64,000 nt of DNA from Pocillopora verrucosa (GCF_036669915.1 NC_089318.1:20230405-20294404), one strand, 5' to 3'; positions 23,228 to 34,570 are shown, counted from the stretch's first letter. The notes: generated from the letters alone by a model not told the origin. Numbers and translations: made by a program.

Positions 23228-23900
23228 GACCCTTAGTTAGTAAGTAACATATTTATTTTTTTAAAACTTAACGAAATTCTTTCCGAAAGAACCCGAATGA
23301 TGCAGGGCTGAAAATACAGCAAGATCCTCTATAAACTGAACGATTTTTGAGCGAGTAAATAGAAGTTAAAATAAAGGTGATGCAAATTAAAGAGTGATGC
23401 TTCACCGAAACATTTTCATTTGCGTAATGATAAAGGTGATTTAAAAAGCTTCCAAACAAACTTTGAAACATTATTTTCACAAGTATCTGTCACAATCTGA
23501 CACCTGTCAATTAGAGAGTGCGTAAGAAAAGAAAAATCGCACGTACACTTTTGTAAAACAACGAAACTGGTTTGGCAAGGACTGTCACGACAACGTTTTC
23601 TTCATAAACAGTCAGTGATCTAACGGAAAGTATTATTCACTCTCATCGACGATTAATTCGTGTACGAAGATTTAAGGAAAGTAATTGTAAGTAAACTAAA
23701 ATTTCTTATTTTAAAGTTGTGAGAGTTTGCTCGTTTGTTTGCTGCAATGGCGTGTAATCCAGTCTTTCCTCCATAAAAACTAAATTCGAATGATACACTC
23801 TGACGAGACACAAGGAGATTTAATGCGGCCTTTTCTCATTGAATTCCTTTAGTTTCTGTTGTGCAATTTACGGTACAAATGTCCAAATTGAACGGACTTA
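23228..23900. other. Unrelated DNA replacing the body of oxidoreductase copy 2
   Basis: About 650 bp with no similarity to the array unit. It is AT-rich and has no convincing ORF (a 70-codon minus-strand ORF at 23268-23480 has no recognisable features). Array homology resumes near 23885. Confidence 0.5.
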
Positions 23901-23919
23901 GAAAGACTCACCGAAAGAG

Positions 23920-24045
23920 ATGAATTCAAATAGCAAGTTTGCTGATGCGTTGCAGGGGTTCCTAGATAAACATGATCAGGACATCCCAGATGGAAATTCA
24001 TGTTTGGAAAAGCTAAAGTCACGATCATACGTTACGATCCCTTAG
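23920..24045 (+). CDS. Antisense micro-ORF, unit 2 (41 codons)
   Basis: Opens MNSNSKFADALQG and ends TIP at TAG. The ORF is intact although the neighbouring oxidoreductase copy is only a remnant. It differs from unit 3 at several residues (S for G, F for L, Y for D) without loss of frame. Confidence 0.3.
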   Translation: MNSNSKFADALQGFLDKHDQDIPDGNSCLEKLKSRSYVTIP

Positions 24046-26084
24046 GATTCGGCCGGATAAACGATCGCTAGTTTGTAACGTTAACTCGCTTGAACGGTGG
24101 CTATTTTATTAGCCATCCTAGGGTATAATATGTTAAATTTGATGCCTGTGCTTTCATGGTTGCAATGACGTAAGTTATGTACAGTTTCTACCCGTGTGTT
24201 TGCGTTGAATTCTAATTGTATTACAAGGAAAAAAAACCGTCAAAAACATCAATCACACTCAAAGTTGCGGCTTCAGTCTAACCAGGCCAAATGTCGAGAA
24301 ATTCTGCTGAATTCCGTGACACAAGGCTTAAACTCACTTTTAATAAAGGACATACTTCGTTGATTTAGAAGCGTTAATGATGAGTAGTCAGCAGGCTCGT
24401 TCTTTTTATCGAGCTGTTACTAGTTGATGAATTTGGACGCACAAGCACCACCTTAAAACTTGAATCACTGTAGGTTCCAAAAGTCTCTTTCCGTTCTTTA
24501 CCCCTAAGATTTCAATCACGTCTCTAACCTTTCTTCTTTGATCTCTTGGTAACCCATAAAATACCGTTGCAAAACAATGAAGCTGAGACAAATGCTTATT
24601 ATGTAATCTTATTAGCATTTCTACTTGTGATGAATAGTGACAAAGTGCACGGGTCCTTGACCAAGTCGACCTCGCATACCAAATAGCTTCCCTTAACAAG
24701 CAGGTCTCGGCCGAGAGACCTGCATGAGACTTTTACGAAATGTAGATAAACTCTAAATCCTAATTTACCAATCCTGTTTGTCTGTCAGTATTTTTAAATA
24801 TTGGAAAAATCACCCACTTCTGTAGTCAACTCACCAATGTCACGTTGCTGAGAGTTCTCTCCTCATTTTGGTCAAACTGGATGCTTCAAAAGCTCATATA
24901 CAAAACATATCCCACGGAATTAACACATGCGAAATATAAAGTGTTTTTCTTTCTTCAAGATGAAATTTTTCGTTACACTAAGTTTCTTTGTGGCGATTCT
25001 TGAAATCCACAAAGGATTGCGATTTGTATGCATGACAATCATAACAGAGGAAGACAGATACTGTTTACAAATTATTCAGTTCTGATGAATGGTATATTTT
25101 GCCATACACAGAGGTTACAGTTCTTCAAGGTCCATCTTACCTGACTCACGGCGCGGTGCATAATCCATGCAAATTATAACCCCCTTTCGTTCGTGACAAT
25201 GAGTGCTCTTGCATATTTTTTACACTTTTGTGCCGTCGAGTCTACCCTGACTCGCTGTATGTCTTTAAGTTTTACATTTGAGTTCCTCTTCCCTAAGATC
25301 TGAGACAGATCTCTTCTGGTCATTCATCCTCTCAATCGGGAACCTATTTACCAGCAACCCTTACGAATGATTGCTTATCGACATGCTTTTCAATTTGGGA
25401 TGAACAATGAATGACAGTTTGTTTTGAACAAAAGAATAATGGCTCTCGAGGGGGGGGGGGGAAGGGGGTACTTGGGCCAGTACATTTTTCTTGGTATGTG
25501 CCGCAGGCCTCATAGAATTCCTAACCTAGTATAGTCTATTATGTGGCAAATAAGAGACACCATCTTAGTCACTTTTGGGTAAATTTGATTTTCGCCATCT
25601 CAATTTAGTCACCTTTAATTAATGCATCTACCCTATAAAGCCTTTTAGTTAGGTCGTCATCAAATTATACACGAAAAATCTAATGCTGGCATGAAGCAAG
25701 TGAAACAAAAAGGTTATTGTGACACAACCAAAATCCATAGACCCCCACCCCTCTACCCATTGGTGATAAATAATTAGCGACCCTTATGCAAAAAAGCATG
25801 GAGAACAGAAACCATAATAGTCTAAGTTTTTCCAGACTGTTTAATCAAGAAATAAGTGCTCTAAAAACGTCACAAATCAGGGACAAATTTTGTTTGCAAG
25901 TTTTTCTTGGATAATTGTGTCTTATGTCTTTCAACACGTGCACAGGTTAACTCATTCTACGCTTCGATCTCAATCACCAAAAAGATTTATATGAATTTGA
26001 TTTATTTTTCACAAGTTTAACTGCGGGAAAAGGTCGAAGATTGGGGTTAAATTTTTCCTGGAAATGAAAGTAAAGATAAGTAGT
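24046..26084. repeat. Array unit spacer (unit 2/3)
   Basis: Homologous to 28290-30420. It includes the probable 5' noncoding exon region of copy 2 (decayed donor near 24350), the hairpin at about 24702, and a long G-run at about 25450. No supported coding gene. Confidence 0.55.
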
Positions 26085-26712
26085 CTAGTTTACCTAACTG
26101 TTCATTAACAATTCAAATTCGAATGATAGGTGAAAAGGAAACCAAAAATAGGGTATCCTTTTCAAGTTTGTCTCCTAAAATAATCAAAAATGAAAATTTA
26201 TTTCTGAATAAAATTCACAATAAAATAGTTCAGAAATTTCGTAAAACATTAGTAAAATGGCATCTGAGTCTGTTCTTTAAAATGTTCAGACCTCTGCCTC
26301 CGCAACGTCTTAAGGTAGATTATTCCATTCGTTGACCAATTTACAAAGAAAGAATACTTAAAAGTGTTTAGCTTTGTAAGCAATAGTTTAACTTTATGGC
26401 GATGGTTGGCTCTTAACGGCCGAAAATCATGTGCAAAAATTAACACACCCAAATGGATATGGCCCGTTAAGACTGACCAGTTCAGTCTGATTCATTCGTG
26501 CGTAGAAACCTGACAGTCGATTTTCTTTCTTCGAGAAATTAGCCAAACAAAGCGCACAAATGTCGCGTATATATTGTCCAATACTAGACATTTCAAGCCA
26601 AGATTTCTTTTAAAGGCGGACAGCAACCAGAACGAGAATAAACTAATTCTGGCGCACTTTGAAGCCAATTTATCAAGGTCACGTTTTAACATTTTAAACC
26701 AACGTGCCACCC
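26085..26712 (-). mobile_element. LINE 3' tail fragment behind oxidoreductase copy 3
   Basis: Same fragment as in other units, starting right after the copy 3 stop (FKMLKRDLDKLASKCARIS). It ends in a degenerate polyadenylation region: AATGAA here instead of the AATAAA seen in copies 4 to 8. Confidence 0.6.
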
Positions 26713-28044
26713 TTAATTGCTTTCAGTACCAGAACCTTCTGCAGATTTCGATAAAATCAGGTCCTTTACGATCTCTGCGTTATCAAAACAATACAATAGC
26801 TTCATACATGCATTGATTATATATCCTGGCCGAGGTTCCTCCACTCCACTGTAATTTCTCTTGTAAATACCTCCAACATGTGGATCGTGCAACAAATCCA
26901 AGTTTCCCACTTTGAAACCGAAATCTATTGTATCTTCGTCCATAAATGTTTGGATAATGCCAAGCTTTACCTTTGTCACTTTGGCTTGCTTCAATTTAGG
27001 AATGTATTTCGACACACCGGCTAAGATTTTTTTACCCTTGGCGCATTTCTCGTCCTCTGAGAGATTGAAGAATACATGCTCGAATTCTGGTTCCAGTTCT
27101 TCAGAGGTACTCACGGCCATGTTTGTCTCTGGTGCATAAGTCAACATTCCAACTCTGTTTCCTTTGTTAGTAAACATGCAGAAGGGTCCCATACAGAAGA
27201 ACATTGAAGGCATGTGGACAAGAGCTTCGGGCAGCTGCACCGTGATAATTGCTTTGATTCTGTTGCATCTTTTCCTTGTGAAAGCGGAAATACCGAGCAT
27301 CTTGTTGAATTTGCCAATGTTGTACCACGAGGCGTTCACAGTTACCTCGGCGAAAATCTCTACGTTGCCACCAGCTGACAAATCTACGGCTTTTATTAAA
27401 TATGCGCCACAATCGTCGAGCGCTGAAATCTCAGTGACTTCAGTGTTTGTTCTAATTTCAACCATTTTCTTGTCTTGAAAGTGTTCCAGCTGACTTATGA
27501 TAAATCTCCTCAACCTTGACCAATCCAATAACTCCTCCGCAGTCTCGATTCCCATTTCTATCTCCTCCGTCGCGACATCTTCTTCGAACTCCCAAGGTTC
27601 TAGAACTCGGTAAAAGTCTTCTGGACGACCAAAGACTTCGTAACTGGGGTCTTCGCTGACCATATTGGTGTACTCTTCTTTGAGTGCGTCATAAGTATCT
27701 AGAATTTCCTTGACAGGAACCAATGAACTTTTCAAGATAAAGTATCTGCCTCGACGCAGCGGATGTAACGTTTCACTTCGACCTACCTCTTGTCGGAATC
27801 GACCGTACTTTCGGGTGAACTCGATGGTGGCGTGTAAATAGAAGAGGGCTGTCTCCTTGTCAGCGTAATGAAAACCAAGTCCCATGCGTCCCGGAGTTGC
27901 GTCACTGCTTTCTCTCATCAACTCTCCATTTTTCTCCAAGAGATAAATTTGGAATTGTTGTGTTCTTGCCAATGCAAGAGCCGTGCAACAGCCACCCACT
28001 CCTCCACCGATAACGACAATTGTCTGGCCTTTTGGAATGTCCAT
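26713..28044 (-). CDS. FAD-dependent oxidoreductase (DAO-like), array copy 3, intact
   Basis: A 443-codon uninterrupted coding exon. The start is the ATG at 28044 (MDIPKG); the five codons before it begin with TTG. Residues 9-18 (IVVIGGGVGG) with Glu37 at the end of the second strand (IYLLEK) form the classic dinucleotide-binding fold for FAD. SSDATPGRMGLGFHY near residue 50, the later VNASWYNI and a C-terminal PRPGYIIN resemble the D-amino-acid/glycine oxidase (DAO) superfamily, in which such proteins oxidise amines. The substrate is unknown. No signal peptide or membrane helix is evident, so it is probably cytosolic. A splice acceptor at 28066-28067 and a donor at 28583 predict one 5' intron. 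In this copy alone the upstream exon is in frame (MTYSDSSFKVVLV...), so a longer N-terminus cannot be excluded. Confidence 0.82.
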   Translation of the reverse strand: MDIPKGQTIVVIGGGVGGCCTALALARTQQFQIYLLEKNGELMRESSDATPGRMGLGFHYADKETALFYLHATIEFTRKYGRFRQEVGRSETLHPLRRGRYFILKSSLVPVKEILDTYDALKEEYTNMVSEDPSYEVFGRPEDFYRVLEPWEFEEDVATEEIEMGIETAEELLDWSRLRRFIISQLEHFQDKKMVEIRTNTEVTEISALDDCGAYLIKAVDLSAGGNVEIFAEVTVNASWYNIGKFNKMLGISAFTRKRCNRIKAIITVQLPEALVHMPSMFFCMGPFCMFTNKGNRVGMLTYAPETNMAVSTSEELEPEFEHVFFNLSEDEKCAKGKKILAGVSKYIPKLKQAKVTKVKLGIIQTFMDEDTIDFGFKVGNLDLLHDPHVGGIYKRNYSGVEEPRPGYIINACMKLLYCFDNAEIVKDLILSKSAEGSGTESN

Positions 28045-28148
28045 ATCTCGAACTCGCAAGTGGCTCTAAAAAGGGAAAGAACCTTTCAGGGCGATGAAAA
28101 CATTGAATCACCAGCATGTTGACTCGCCAAATTGACTGAACCTTTAAG

Positions 28149-28289
28149 ATGAATTCAAATGGCAAGCTTGCTGATGCGTTGCAGGGGTTCCTAGATAAAC
28201 ATGATCAGGACATCCCAGATGGAAATTCGTGTTTGGAAAAGCTAAAGTCACGATCAGACGTTACGATCCCTTATGATTCGGCCGGATAA
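28149..28289 (+). CDS. Antisense micro-ORF, unit 3 (46 codons)
   Basis: Lies inside the predicted intron of oxidoreductase copy 3, on the opposite strand. It appears identical in protein sequence to the unit 1 ORF, including the YDSAG extension. Confidence 0.35.
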   Translation: MNSNGKLADALQGFLDKHDQDIPDGNSCLEKLKSRSDVTIPYDSAG

Positions 28290-28583
28290 ACGATCGCGAG
28301 TTTGTAACGTTAACTTGCTTGAACGGCGGCCTATTTTATTAGCTACCCCAAGGTATAATATGTTGAATTTGAAGCCTGTGTTTTTATGGTTGCAATGACG
28401 TAAGTTATGTACAGTTTCTACCCGTGTGCTTGCGTTGAATTCTGATTGTATTACAAGGAAAAAAATCGTCAAAAACATCAATCACACTCAAAGTTGCGGC
28501 TTCAGTCTAACCAGTCCAAATATCGAGAATTCCGCTAGATTCCGTGACACAAGGCTTAAAGTCAGCTTTACTAAAGGACTCAC

Positions 28584-28709
28584 CTTGTTTTTTGAAGAAG
28601 CGTAAATGATGAGTAGAGTCAGCGGGTTGTTCTTTTTTATCGAGCTGTTACTAGTTGATGAATTTGGACGCACAAGCACCACCTTAAAACTTGAATCACT
28701 GTAGGTCAA
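28584..28709 (-). other. Probable 5' exon of oxidoreductase copy 3
   Basis: The donor AACAAG/GTGAGT at 28584/28583 is conserved in position in copies 1 (1388), 4 (32001), 5 (37004), 6 (41327), 7 (45651) and 8 (51483) as GTAAGT, GTGAGT or GTATGT, and decays in copies 2 and 9. The paired acceptor is just upstream of the coding exon. In copies 6 and 7 the exon has an in-frame stop and no ATG, so it is probably 5' UTR. Its upstream edge is not determined. Confidence 0.45.
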
Positions 28710-30424
28710 AAAGTCTCTTTCCGCTCCTCACTCCTAAGATCTCAATCACGTTTCTAACTTTTCTTGTTTGATCTCTTGGTAACCCATAAAATACCCATTA
28801 ATACGGTTGCGAAACAATGGCGGTAAGACAACTGCTTGTTATCTATGCTTATTAGCATTTCTACTTATGTTGAATAATGACAAAGTGCACGGGTCCTTGA
28901 CCAAGTCGACCTCGCATATCAAATAGCTTCATACAACGACGAAGTCAGCAGGTCTCAGCCGAGAGACCTGCATGAGAATTTTATGAAATGTAGTTAAACT
29001 CTAAATCCTAATTTACCCATTCTGTTTGTCCGTCAATATTTTTAAATATTGGAAAAATCACCCACTTCTGTAGTCGAATCATCAACGTCACGTTGCTGAG
29101 AGTTCTTTCCTCATTTTGGTCAAACTGGATGCTTCAAAAGCTTATATACAAAACATATAATAAATATAAAGTGTTTTTCTTTCTACAAAATGTAATTTAT
29201 CCTTATACCAAGTTTCTTTGTGGCGAATCTTGAAATTCACAAAGGATTACGATTTGTATGTATGACAATCATAACAGAGGTAGACAGATACTGTGTGCAA
29301 ATTATTCAGTTCTAAAGATTGAGCGTACCCAGCAGGATTTTGCAATAGTATATTTTGGCATACAGAGAGGTTACAGTTCTTCAAAGTTCATCTTACTTGA
29401 CTCACGGCGCGATGCATAATCCATGCAAATTATAACCCCCTTTCGTTCGTGACAATGTGTGCTCTTGCATGTCTTTTACACTTTTGTGCCATCGAGTCTA
29501 CCCTGAGTCACTGTATGTCTTTAAGTGTTACATTTGACTTCCTCTTCCCTAAGATCTGAGACAGATCGCTACAGGTCATTCATACTCTCAATCGGGAAAC
29601 TATTTATCAGCAACCTTTACGAATCAGTGATTTTTTGAGGGCGATGATTTTGATTGCTGATCGACATGCTTTTCAATTTGCGATGAATAATGAATGACAG
29701 TTTGTTTTGAACATAAGAATAGTGGCTCTCGAACACGGGGGGGAAGGGGGTATATTGGAGGTATATTTTTCTTGGTATGTGCCGCAGGCCATATATAGGC
29801 CTACCCCATTGTAGTCTGTTATGTGTCAAAATAGAGACACTATCTTAGTCACTTTTGAGTAAATTTGATTTTCGCGATCTCAAATTAGTCACCTTTTGTT
29901 AATGCATCTACCCTATAAAGCCTTTTAGTTAAGTCGTCATTAAGTTACACGCGAAAATTCTAATGCTGGCATAAAGAACGTGTTTGTGACACAACCAAAA
30001 TCCATCGACCCCCAACCCTCTCCCCATCGATGATAAATAACGAGCGATTCCTTATGCGAAAAAGCATGGAGAACAGAAACAATAATAGTCGAAGTTTTGC
30101 CATACTGTTTAATCAAGAAATAAGTATTCTGAAAACGTCACAAATCAGGGACAAATTTTATTTGCAAGTTTTTCTTGGATAAATGTGACTTGAGTTTTCC
30201 AACACGTGCACAGGTTAACTTATTTTACGCTTCGATCTCAATCACCAAAAATAATTATGTGAATTTGATTTATTTTTCATAAGTTTAACCGCGGGAAAAG
30301 TTCGAAGATTGGGGTTAAAATTTTCCTGGAAATGAAGTAATTGAAAGAAGTCTTAGTCAGACAGGAAATGGGTCACACTCTGAGAATGATTAATAATGGC
30401 AAAGCGAGTCAAAAGATAAGTAGT
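28710..30424. repeat. Array unit spacer (unit 3/4)
   Basis: Homologous to the other spacers, with the hairpin near 28950 and a G-run near 29738. At about 30390 it has the empty insertion site (GATTAATAATGGC) for the MITE found in unit 5. No supported gene. Confidence 0.55.
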
Positions 30425-31051
30425 CTAGTTTACATAACTGTTTATTAACAATTCAAATTCAAATGAAAGGTGAAAAGGAAACAAAAGAGGTTGTCCTTTT
30501 CAAGTTTGTCTCCTAAAATAATCGAAAACACAAATTTATTTCTGAATAAAATTTGCAATAAAATAGCTCAAAAATTTCCTAATACATTAGTAAAATGGCA
30601 TCTGAGTCTGTTCTTTAAAATGTTCAGACTTCTGCCTCCGCAACGTCTTAAGGTAGATTATTCCATTCGTTGACCAATTTACAAAGAAAGAATACTTAAA
30701 AGTATTTAGCTTTGCAAGCAATGGGTTAAGTTTATTGCGATGGTTGGCTCTTAACGGCCGAAAGTCATGTGCAAACTTAAAAATACTCAAATGGATATGG
30801 CCCGTTAAGACTGACCAGTTCAGTTTGATTCATTCGTGCATGGAAACCTGACAGTCGATTTTTTTCTACGAGAATATTAGCCAAACAGAGCGCACAAATC
30901 TCGCGTATATATTGTCCAATACTAGACATCTCAAGCCGAGATTTAATTGAAAAGCGGACAGCACCCGGAAGAAGAATAAAACTAATTCTGGCGCACTTTG
31001 AAGCCAATTTATCAAGGTCACGTTTTAACATTTTAAACCAACGTGTCACCC
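30425..31051 (-). mobile_element. LINE 3' tail fragment behind oxidoreductase copy 4
   Basis: Same minus-strand LINE remnant, here with VSLNGPYPFEYF and an AATAAA on the minus strand near 30440. Confidence 0.6.
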
Positions 31052-31512
31052 TTAATTGCTTTCAGTACCAGAACCTTCTGCAGATTTCGATAAAATCAAG
31101 TCCTTTACGATCTCCGCGTTATCAAAACAATACAATAGCTTCATACATGCATTGATTATATATCCAGGCCGAGGTTCCTCCACTCCACCGTAATTTCTCT
31201 TGTAAATACCTCCAACATGTGGATCATGCAACAAATCCAAGTTTCCTACTTTGAAACCGAAATCTATTGTATCTTTGTCCATGAAGTTTTGGATAATGCC
31301 AAGCTTTACATCTGTCACTTTGGCTTGTTTTTAATTTAGGAATGCATTTCGACACACCAGCAAGGATTTTTTACCCTTGGCGCATTTCTCGTCCCCTGAG
31401 AGATTGAAGAATACATGCTCGAATTCTGGTTCCAGTTCTTCAGAGGTAGTAACGGCAATGTTTGTCTCTGGTGCATAAGTCAACATTCCAACTCTGTTTC
31501 CTTTGTTAGAAA
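31052..31512 (-). pseudogene. FAD oxidoreductase copy 4: internally deleted pseudogene
   Basis: The C-terminal ~150 codons remain. Extra T residues near 31330 break the frame between KLGIIQ and the upstream KYIPKLK segment, and a base is lost in the run near 31370. At about 31512, in the NKGNRVG region, the coding sequence joins directly to the intron sequence that normally lies upstream of the start codon. About 900 bp, including the FAD-binding N-terminus, is deleted. Non-functional. Confidence 0.85.
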
Positions 31513-31531
31513 AATTGACTCAACCTTTGAG

Positions 31532-31657
31532 ATGAATTCAAATAGCAAGCTTGCTGATGCGTTGCAGGGGTTCCTAGATAAACATGATCAGGACATCCCA
31601 GATGGAAATTCGTGTTTGGAAAAGCTAAAGTCACGATCAGATGTTACGATCCCCTAG
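31532..31657 (+). CDS. Antisense micro-ORF, unit 4 (41 codons)
   Basis: Opens MNSNSKLADALQG and stops at TAG after TIP. It stays open although the neighbouring oxidoreductase is deleted. A longer in-frame reading upstream runs into pseudogene sequence and is not supported. Confidence 0.3.
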   Translation: MNSNSKLADALQGFLDKHDQDIPDGNSCLEKLKSRSDVTIP

Positions 31658-31880
31658 GATTCGGCCGGATAAACGATCGCGAGTTTGTAACGTTCACTTG
31701 CTTGATCGGCGACCTATTTTATTAGCTACCCTGATGTATGATATGTTGAATTTGAAGCCTTTGTTTTCATGGTTGCAATGACGTAAGTTATGTACAGTTT
31801 CTGCCTGTTTATTTGCGTTTAATTCTAATTGTATTACAAGAAAAAAAATCGTCAAAAACATCAGTCACACTCAAAGTTTC

Positions 31881-31951
31881 GGCTTCAGTCTTCTGGCTTC
31901 AGTCTTCTGGCTTCAGTCTTCTGGCTTCAGTCTTCTGGCTTCAGGCTTCAG
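31881..31951. repeat. 14-bp tandem repeat (4 copies plus partial)
   Basis: GGCTTCAGTCTTCT is repeated exactly four times, then a shortened unit. Other units have a single GGCTTCAGTCTAACC at this place, so this is a private expansion in unit 4, in the predicted 5' intron of the pseudogene. Confidence 0.9.
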
Positions 31952-33228
31952 CTGAATTCCGTGACACAAGGCTTAAACTCAGCTTTAATAAAGGACATAC
32001 CTCGTTGATTGAAGAGCGTAAATGATAAGTAGCCGGCGGGCTCGTACTTTTTTATCGAGCTGTTACTAGTTGATGAATTTGGACGCACAAGCACCACCTT
32101 AAAACTTGAATCACTGTAGGCCCAAAAGTCTCTTTCCGTTCCTCACCCCTAAGATCTCAATCACGTCTCTAACCTTTCTTCTTTGATCTCTTGGTAACCC
32201 ATAAAATACCGTTGCAAAACAATGAAGCTGAGACAAACGCTTATTATCTATTCTTATTATTATTTCTACTTTTGATGAATAATGACAAAGTACACGGGTC
32301 CTTGACCAGGTCGACCTCGCATATCAAATAGCTTCCTTCAACAACGAAGTCAGCAGGTCTCGGCCGAGAGACCTGCATGAGACTTTTACGAAATGTAGAT
32401 AAACTCTAAATCCCAATTTACCAATCCTGTTTGTCTGTCAGTATTTTTAAATATTGGAAAAATCACCTAATTCTGTATTCGACTCATCAACGTCACGTTG
32501 CCGAGAGTTCTCTCCTCTTTTTGGTCAAACTTGATGCTTCAAAAGCTCATATACAAAAACATGTCCCACGGAATTAACACATGCGAAATATGAAGTGTTC
32601 TCCTTTCTTCAAAATGAAATTTATCCTTATACCAAGTTTCTTTGCGGCGAATCTTGAAATCCACAAAGGATTGCGATTTGTATGCATGACAATCATAACA
32701 GAGAAAGACAGATACTGTGTGCAAATTATTCAGTTCTAATAATTGGGCGTACCTAGTAGGATTTTGCAATGATATTTTTTGCCATACACGAAGGTTACAG
32801 TTCTTTAAGGTCCATCTTACTTGACCCACTGCGCGGTGCATAATCCATGGAAATTAGAACCCCCTTTAGTTCGTGACAAGGAGTGCTCTTGCATGTCTTT
32901 TACACTTTTGTGCCATCGAGTCTACCCCGAGTCAATGTATGTCTTTAAGTGTTACATTTGAGTTCCTCTCCCCTAAGATCTGAGACAGATCTCTATGTGT
33001 CATTCATCTTCTTAATCGAGAAACTATTTATCAGCAACCTTTACGAATCAGTGGTTTTTTGAGAGCGATGATTTTGATTGCTTTTCGACATGCTTTTTCA
33101 ATTTGGGATGAATAGTGAATGACAGTTTGTTTTGTTTTGAGCGATCCCTTATGCCAAAAAGCATAGAGAACAGAAACAATAATAGTCGAAGTTTTGCCAG
33201 ACTGTTTAATCAAGAAATAAGTGTTCTG

Positions 33229-34097
33229 CTATCGACTGGTCCTTTGTCGAACAATGGAAGATCAGCAAAGAGGCATAATATGGACCCCTTTTACTATACT
33301 CGAAGACCACGACTTCGCAGATGATATAGCCCTATTGTCCCACACACGACAGCACATTCAGGAAAAGACAGACCGGCTCAGCATATTCAGCAACCAGGTT
33401 GGCTTGAGAATTAGCTTGAAGAAGACGGAGGCCATGCGTGTTAATGTCCTTTCCCCAACAAAGATCAGGGTAAGAGGACAGGACATTCCATACACCAACA
33501 AGTTCACATACCTCGGAAGTGTGTTCTGCCAAGATGGGGGTACTAGTGTAGATATACAAAGTAGATTGAACAAAGCAAGAAATGCCTTTATGAGCTTAAG
33601 ATCAATGTGGAGGTCAGCAGGCTACAGCACAAAGACGAAGCTTAGAATCTATCAGAGCTGCGTATTGTCAACTCTCCTTTACGGCTCGGAATGCTGGCGA
33701 ATGACAGAACAGGACCTCTCAAAACTAGCATCCTTCCACGCAGCTAACCTCAGGAAGATTCTGAGAATCTTCTGGCCTCAGAAAATATCAAACGACCAGC
33801 TACTGAGGCAAACCAAGCAGGAAGATATTCGTACACTTGTCAACAGGAGAAGATGGAGGTGGATCGGTCATGTGATGCGGAAGGCCGGTAACAACATAGT
33901 CAGAATTGCAATGCACTGGACACCTGAAGGCAAACGAAGCAGAGGGCGCCCGAAAACAACTTGGCGCAGGACAGTAGAGAAGAGACTAAGGGGGTCAATT
34001 ACAGCTCGAGCACCATTGAAAAGCTGGCTAAAGATAGACAGGGTTGGAAGGATTTCGTTGCTGCCCTATGTGCCACACAGGCATGATGGGTAGTAAG
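33229..34097 (+). mobile_element. 5'-truncated RTE-type LINE with 11-bp target-site duplication
   Basis: It interrupts the array spacer between units 4 and 5. TAAGTGTTCTG occurs at both ends (33218-33228 and 34098-34108), and uninterrupted units show a single copy, so the boundaries are clear. The 3' end carries a short AGTAAGTAAG tail, as RTE-type elements often do. It encodes the end of a reverse transcriptase on the plus strand. Confidence 0.85.
33240..34093 (+). pseudogene. Reverse transcriptase C-terminal fragment (RTE-type)
   Basis: The coding remnant contains the RT catalytic motif FADDIALLS, then GLRISLKKTEAM, YLGSVFCQDGGTS and LLYGSECWRMTE, and the C-terminal RRRWRWIGHVMRK and RGRPKTTWRRTVE segments typical of RTE-class proteins. 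Everything N-terminal (endonuclease, fingers) is missing. Near the end (about 34010) the frame slips: the usual WKDFVAALCATQA ending is found in another frame. It is a dead-on-arrival insertion. Confidence 0.8.
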
Positions 34098-34365
34098 TAA
34101 GTGTTCTGAAAACGTCACAAATCAGGGACAAATTTTATTTGCTAGTTGTTCTTGGATAAATGTGTCTAAAGTCTTCCAACACGTGCACAGGTTAACTCAT
34201 TTTACGCTTCGATCTCAATCACCAAAAAGAATTATATGAATTTGGTTTTCTTTTCATAAGTTTTACCGCGGAAAACGTTCGAAGATTGGGGTTAAATTTT
34301 CCAAAAGTGAAGTAATTGAAAGAAGTCTTAGTCACACAGGAAAGGGGTCACACTCTGACAATGAT

Positions 34366-34570
34366 TAACCCTTTAATTATCGGATCAAATTTGTCATTCT
34401 CCTTACTATTAATCACTTCTTATAATGTTAGCTCAGAGAATTTAGTATTGGATCAACTAATTATCCCCAAATTGATATTGTTCTTTATTCTCATCACTCA
34501 TCTGGCTGATATTGTATTGATATTGTAAGGAGAAATTCTGTCTTGGTCAGACATGGGAGGTAAAGGGTTA
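34366..34570. mobile_element. Inverted-repeat MITE, complete, in unit 5
   Basis: Starts TTAACCCTTTAATTATCGGA and ends GGGAGGTAAAGGGTTA, with internal CTCATCACTCATCTGGCTGA and AAGGAGAAATTCTGTC. The empty site is preserved in unit 4 (about 30390), with TTA or TAA as the probable target duplication. Related copies sit in PPP4R3 introns (60544-60754, 62682-62891). Confidence 0.8.

Noticed and set aside
27164..27478. 104-codon plus-strand ORF antisense to each oxidoreductase copy
   Set aside because: It recurs in all copies only because the coding strand below it is conserved. It lies entirely within the opposite-strand coding exon, and no independent signal supports it.
26713..28059. Start of the oxidoreductase five codons earlier (MRVRDM)
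   Set aside because: That codon is TTG. In an animal gene the ATG of MDIPKG is the expected start, and the FAD motif begins a few residues later.
31813..32025. 70-codon plus-strand ORF with repeated SVFWLQ
   Set aside because: It is created by the private 14-bp tandem repeat in unit 4 and is absent from other units.
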